NCBI GenBank assembly: GCA_027334785.1
Contig: DAHWQF010000237.1
Coordinates: 1 to 5,698, forward strand
From: Acidimicrobiaceae bacterium
GTDB lineage: Bacteria > Actinomycetota > Acidimicrobiia > Acidimicrobiales > Palsa-688
Direction: 5' to 3'
Length of the DNA: 5,698 nt
The translations under genes were made by a program, and so were the position numbers. Position 1 is the stretch's first letter; every line of letters starts with the position of its first letter. The notes below the pieces were generated by a model. It did not search any database and was not told the origin of the DNA. It worked only from the letters and a program-made list of their open reading frames with translations. Below are positions 5,383 through 5,698 of this stretch, piece by piece.

Positions 5383-5625
5383 AGTCTGAGCGGCTCGGCA
5401 GAGTGGGCCAGCGTGCCGATCAGCAGACCGGGACTTGTAGCGGTTAACGTTCGGCCACCGAACATACGCGATTGGGCCGGAGCCGCGGGGATGGGTCGAT
5501 ACCTTCGCCCGTTGACTTGGCCCGCCGTCTGTCCTCCTTCGAGGAGCTGTAGTCTCCCCGGACCGTGGCTGTGCTGGAACGAGGCGCTGCTGGTGTGCTG
5601 ATATTGCTGCTAGATTAGCTGCATG
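5383..5625. other. Non-coding stretch between recombinase remnant and intron
   Basis: I see no convincing gene here. It contains two small perfect stems: GTTCGG-CCA-CCGAAC at 5449-5463 and CTCCT-TCG-AGGAG at 5534-5546, neither followed by a T tract, and an imperfect stem GCTGCTA-GAT-TAGCTGC at 5606-5622 (one T-T mismatch) that ends 3 bases before the intron start. Confidence 0.45.
5449..5463. repeat. Perfect short inverted repeat downstream of the recombinase remnant
   Basis: GTTCGG and CCGAAC flank a 3-base centre, CCA. It lies 67 bases after the recombinase stop, next to a GTTAAC palindrome. It could be part of an attachment site, a weak terminator or chance. Confidence 0.35.
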
Positions 5626-5698
5626 GTGCGTCCTGGAAACTGGATCAACCCAGCGGGTGAGAGTCCCGTCCGGGTAAACGCCGGAGAGCCCGGTAGCA
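5626..5698 (+). mobile_element. Group II intron, 5' end (domain I start), cut by the window edge
   Basis: Sequence from 5626 starts with GTGCG, the conserved 5' end of bacterial group II introns (GUGYG), followed by short stems characteristic of domain I: GGGTGAGAGTCCC (about 5655-5667) and a GCCGG/CCCGG-rich segment ending in CCCGGTAGCA at the window edge. This GTGAGAGTCCC...CCCGGTAGCA layout is what I know from actinobacterial group II intron openings. Such introns are self-splicing RNAs that move with an intron-encoded reverse transcriptase, which would be expected a few hundred bases downstream and is not in view. Exon binding sites and class cannot be assigned. The main alternative is an unrelated structured RNA. 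Confidence 0.65.

Noticed and set aside
4991..5389. Plus-strand frame of 132 residues over the recombinase remnant
   Set aside because: Arg/Pro-rich product lacks the catalytic boxes, which are found in the two neighbouring frames.
5534..5546. CTCCT-TCG-AGGAG hairpin as a terminator
   Set aside because: Stem of only 5 base pairs and no following T tract.
1..5698. CRISPR array, tRNA or rRNA gene
   Set aside because: No regularly spaced repeats and no tRNA-like or rRNA-like sequence were seen on either strand.

Overview
The window is a high-GC stretch whose codon use, near-absence of strong leaders at some starts, GTG/TTG starts and gene families (secreted low-complexity Ala/Ser/Thr/Pro proteins, an ECF sigma factor paired with a single-pass anti-sigma-like protein) point to an actinobacterium. 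It reads as an accessory or mobile-element-rich region rather than a core locus. The exact taxon cannot be named from the sequence.

Layout. (1) Positions 1-147, minus strand: start of a ParA/MinD-type ATPase with an intact Walker A motif, apparently leaderless, with an operator-like cluster of TCCGTA half-sites upstream. (2) Positions 286-2488, plus strand: a tightly packed run of four exported proteins of unknown function (380-910, 898-1498, 1495-1674, 1716-2488). The first three overlap by 13 and 4 bases; the fourth has its own strong ribosome binding site. Two of the four are interrupted by apparent one-base insertions. (3) Positions 2591-3951, minus strand, convergent to the cassette: an ECF sigma factor followed by a membrane protein with a cytosolic N-terminus, one membrane segment and a large outer domain, the usual anti-sigma arrangement, joined by an ATGA overlap. 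(4) Positions 3952-4298: upstream region of the sigma operon plus one doubtful small ORF. (5) Positions 4299-4982, minus strand: a cysteine-containing exported protein of unknown function, ending in a tandem TGTCATAA repeat. (6) Positions 5019-5382, plus strand: the C-terminal catalytic part of a tyrosine recombinase, truncated and frameshifted. (7) Positions 5626-5698: the 5' end of what looks like a group II intron, running out of the window.

How the parts may work together: the sigma/anti-sigma pair would sense something outside the membrane and could drive exported genes nearby, but no promoter motif shared by the sigma operon and the cassette was identified by eye. The five clear reading-frame breaks (about 75, 1420, 1848, 2188 and 5240) are all one-base insertions relative to the gene's own direction and can each be placed in a run of identical bases. 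This argues for a systematic sequencing or assembly artefact or, less likely, shared decay or +1 frameshifting. It means the cassette genes are probably longer than simple ORF calling suggests.
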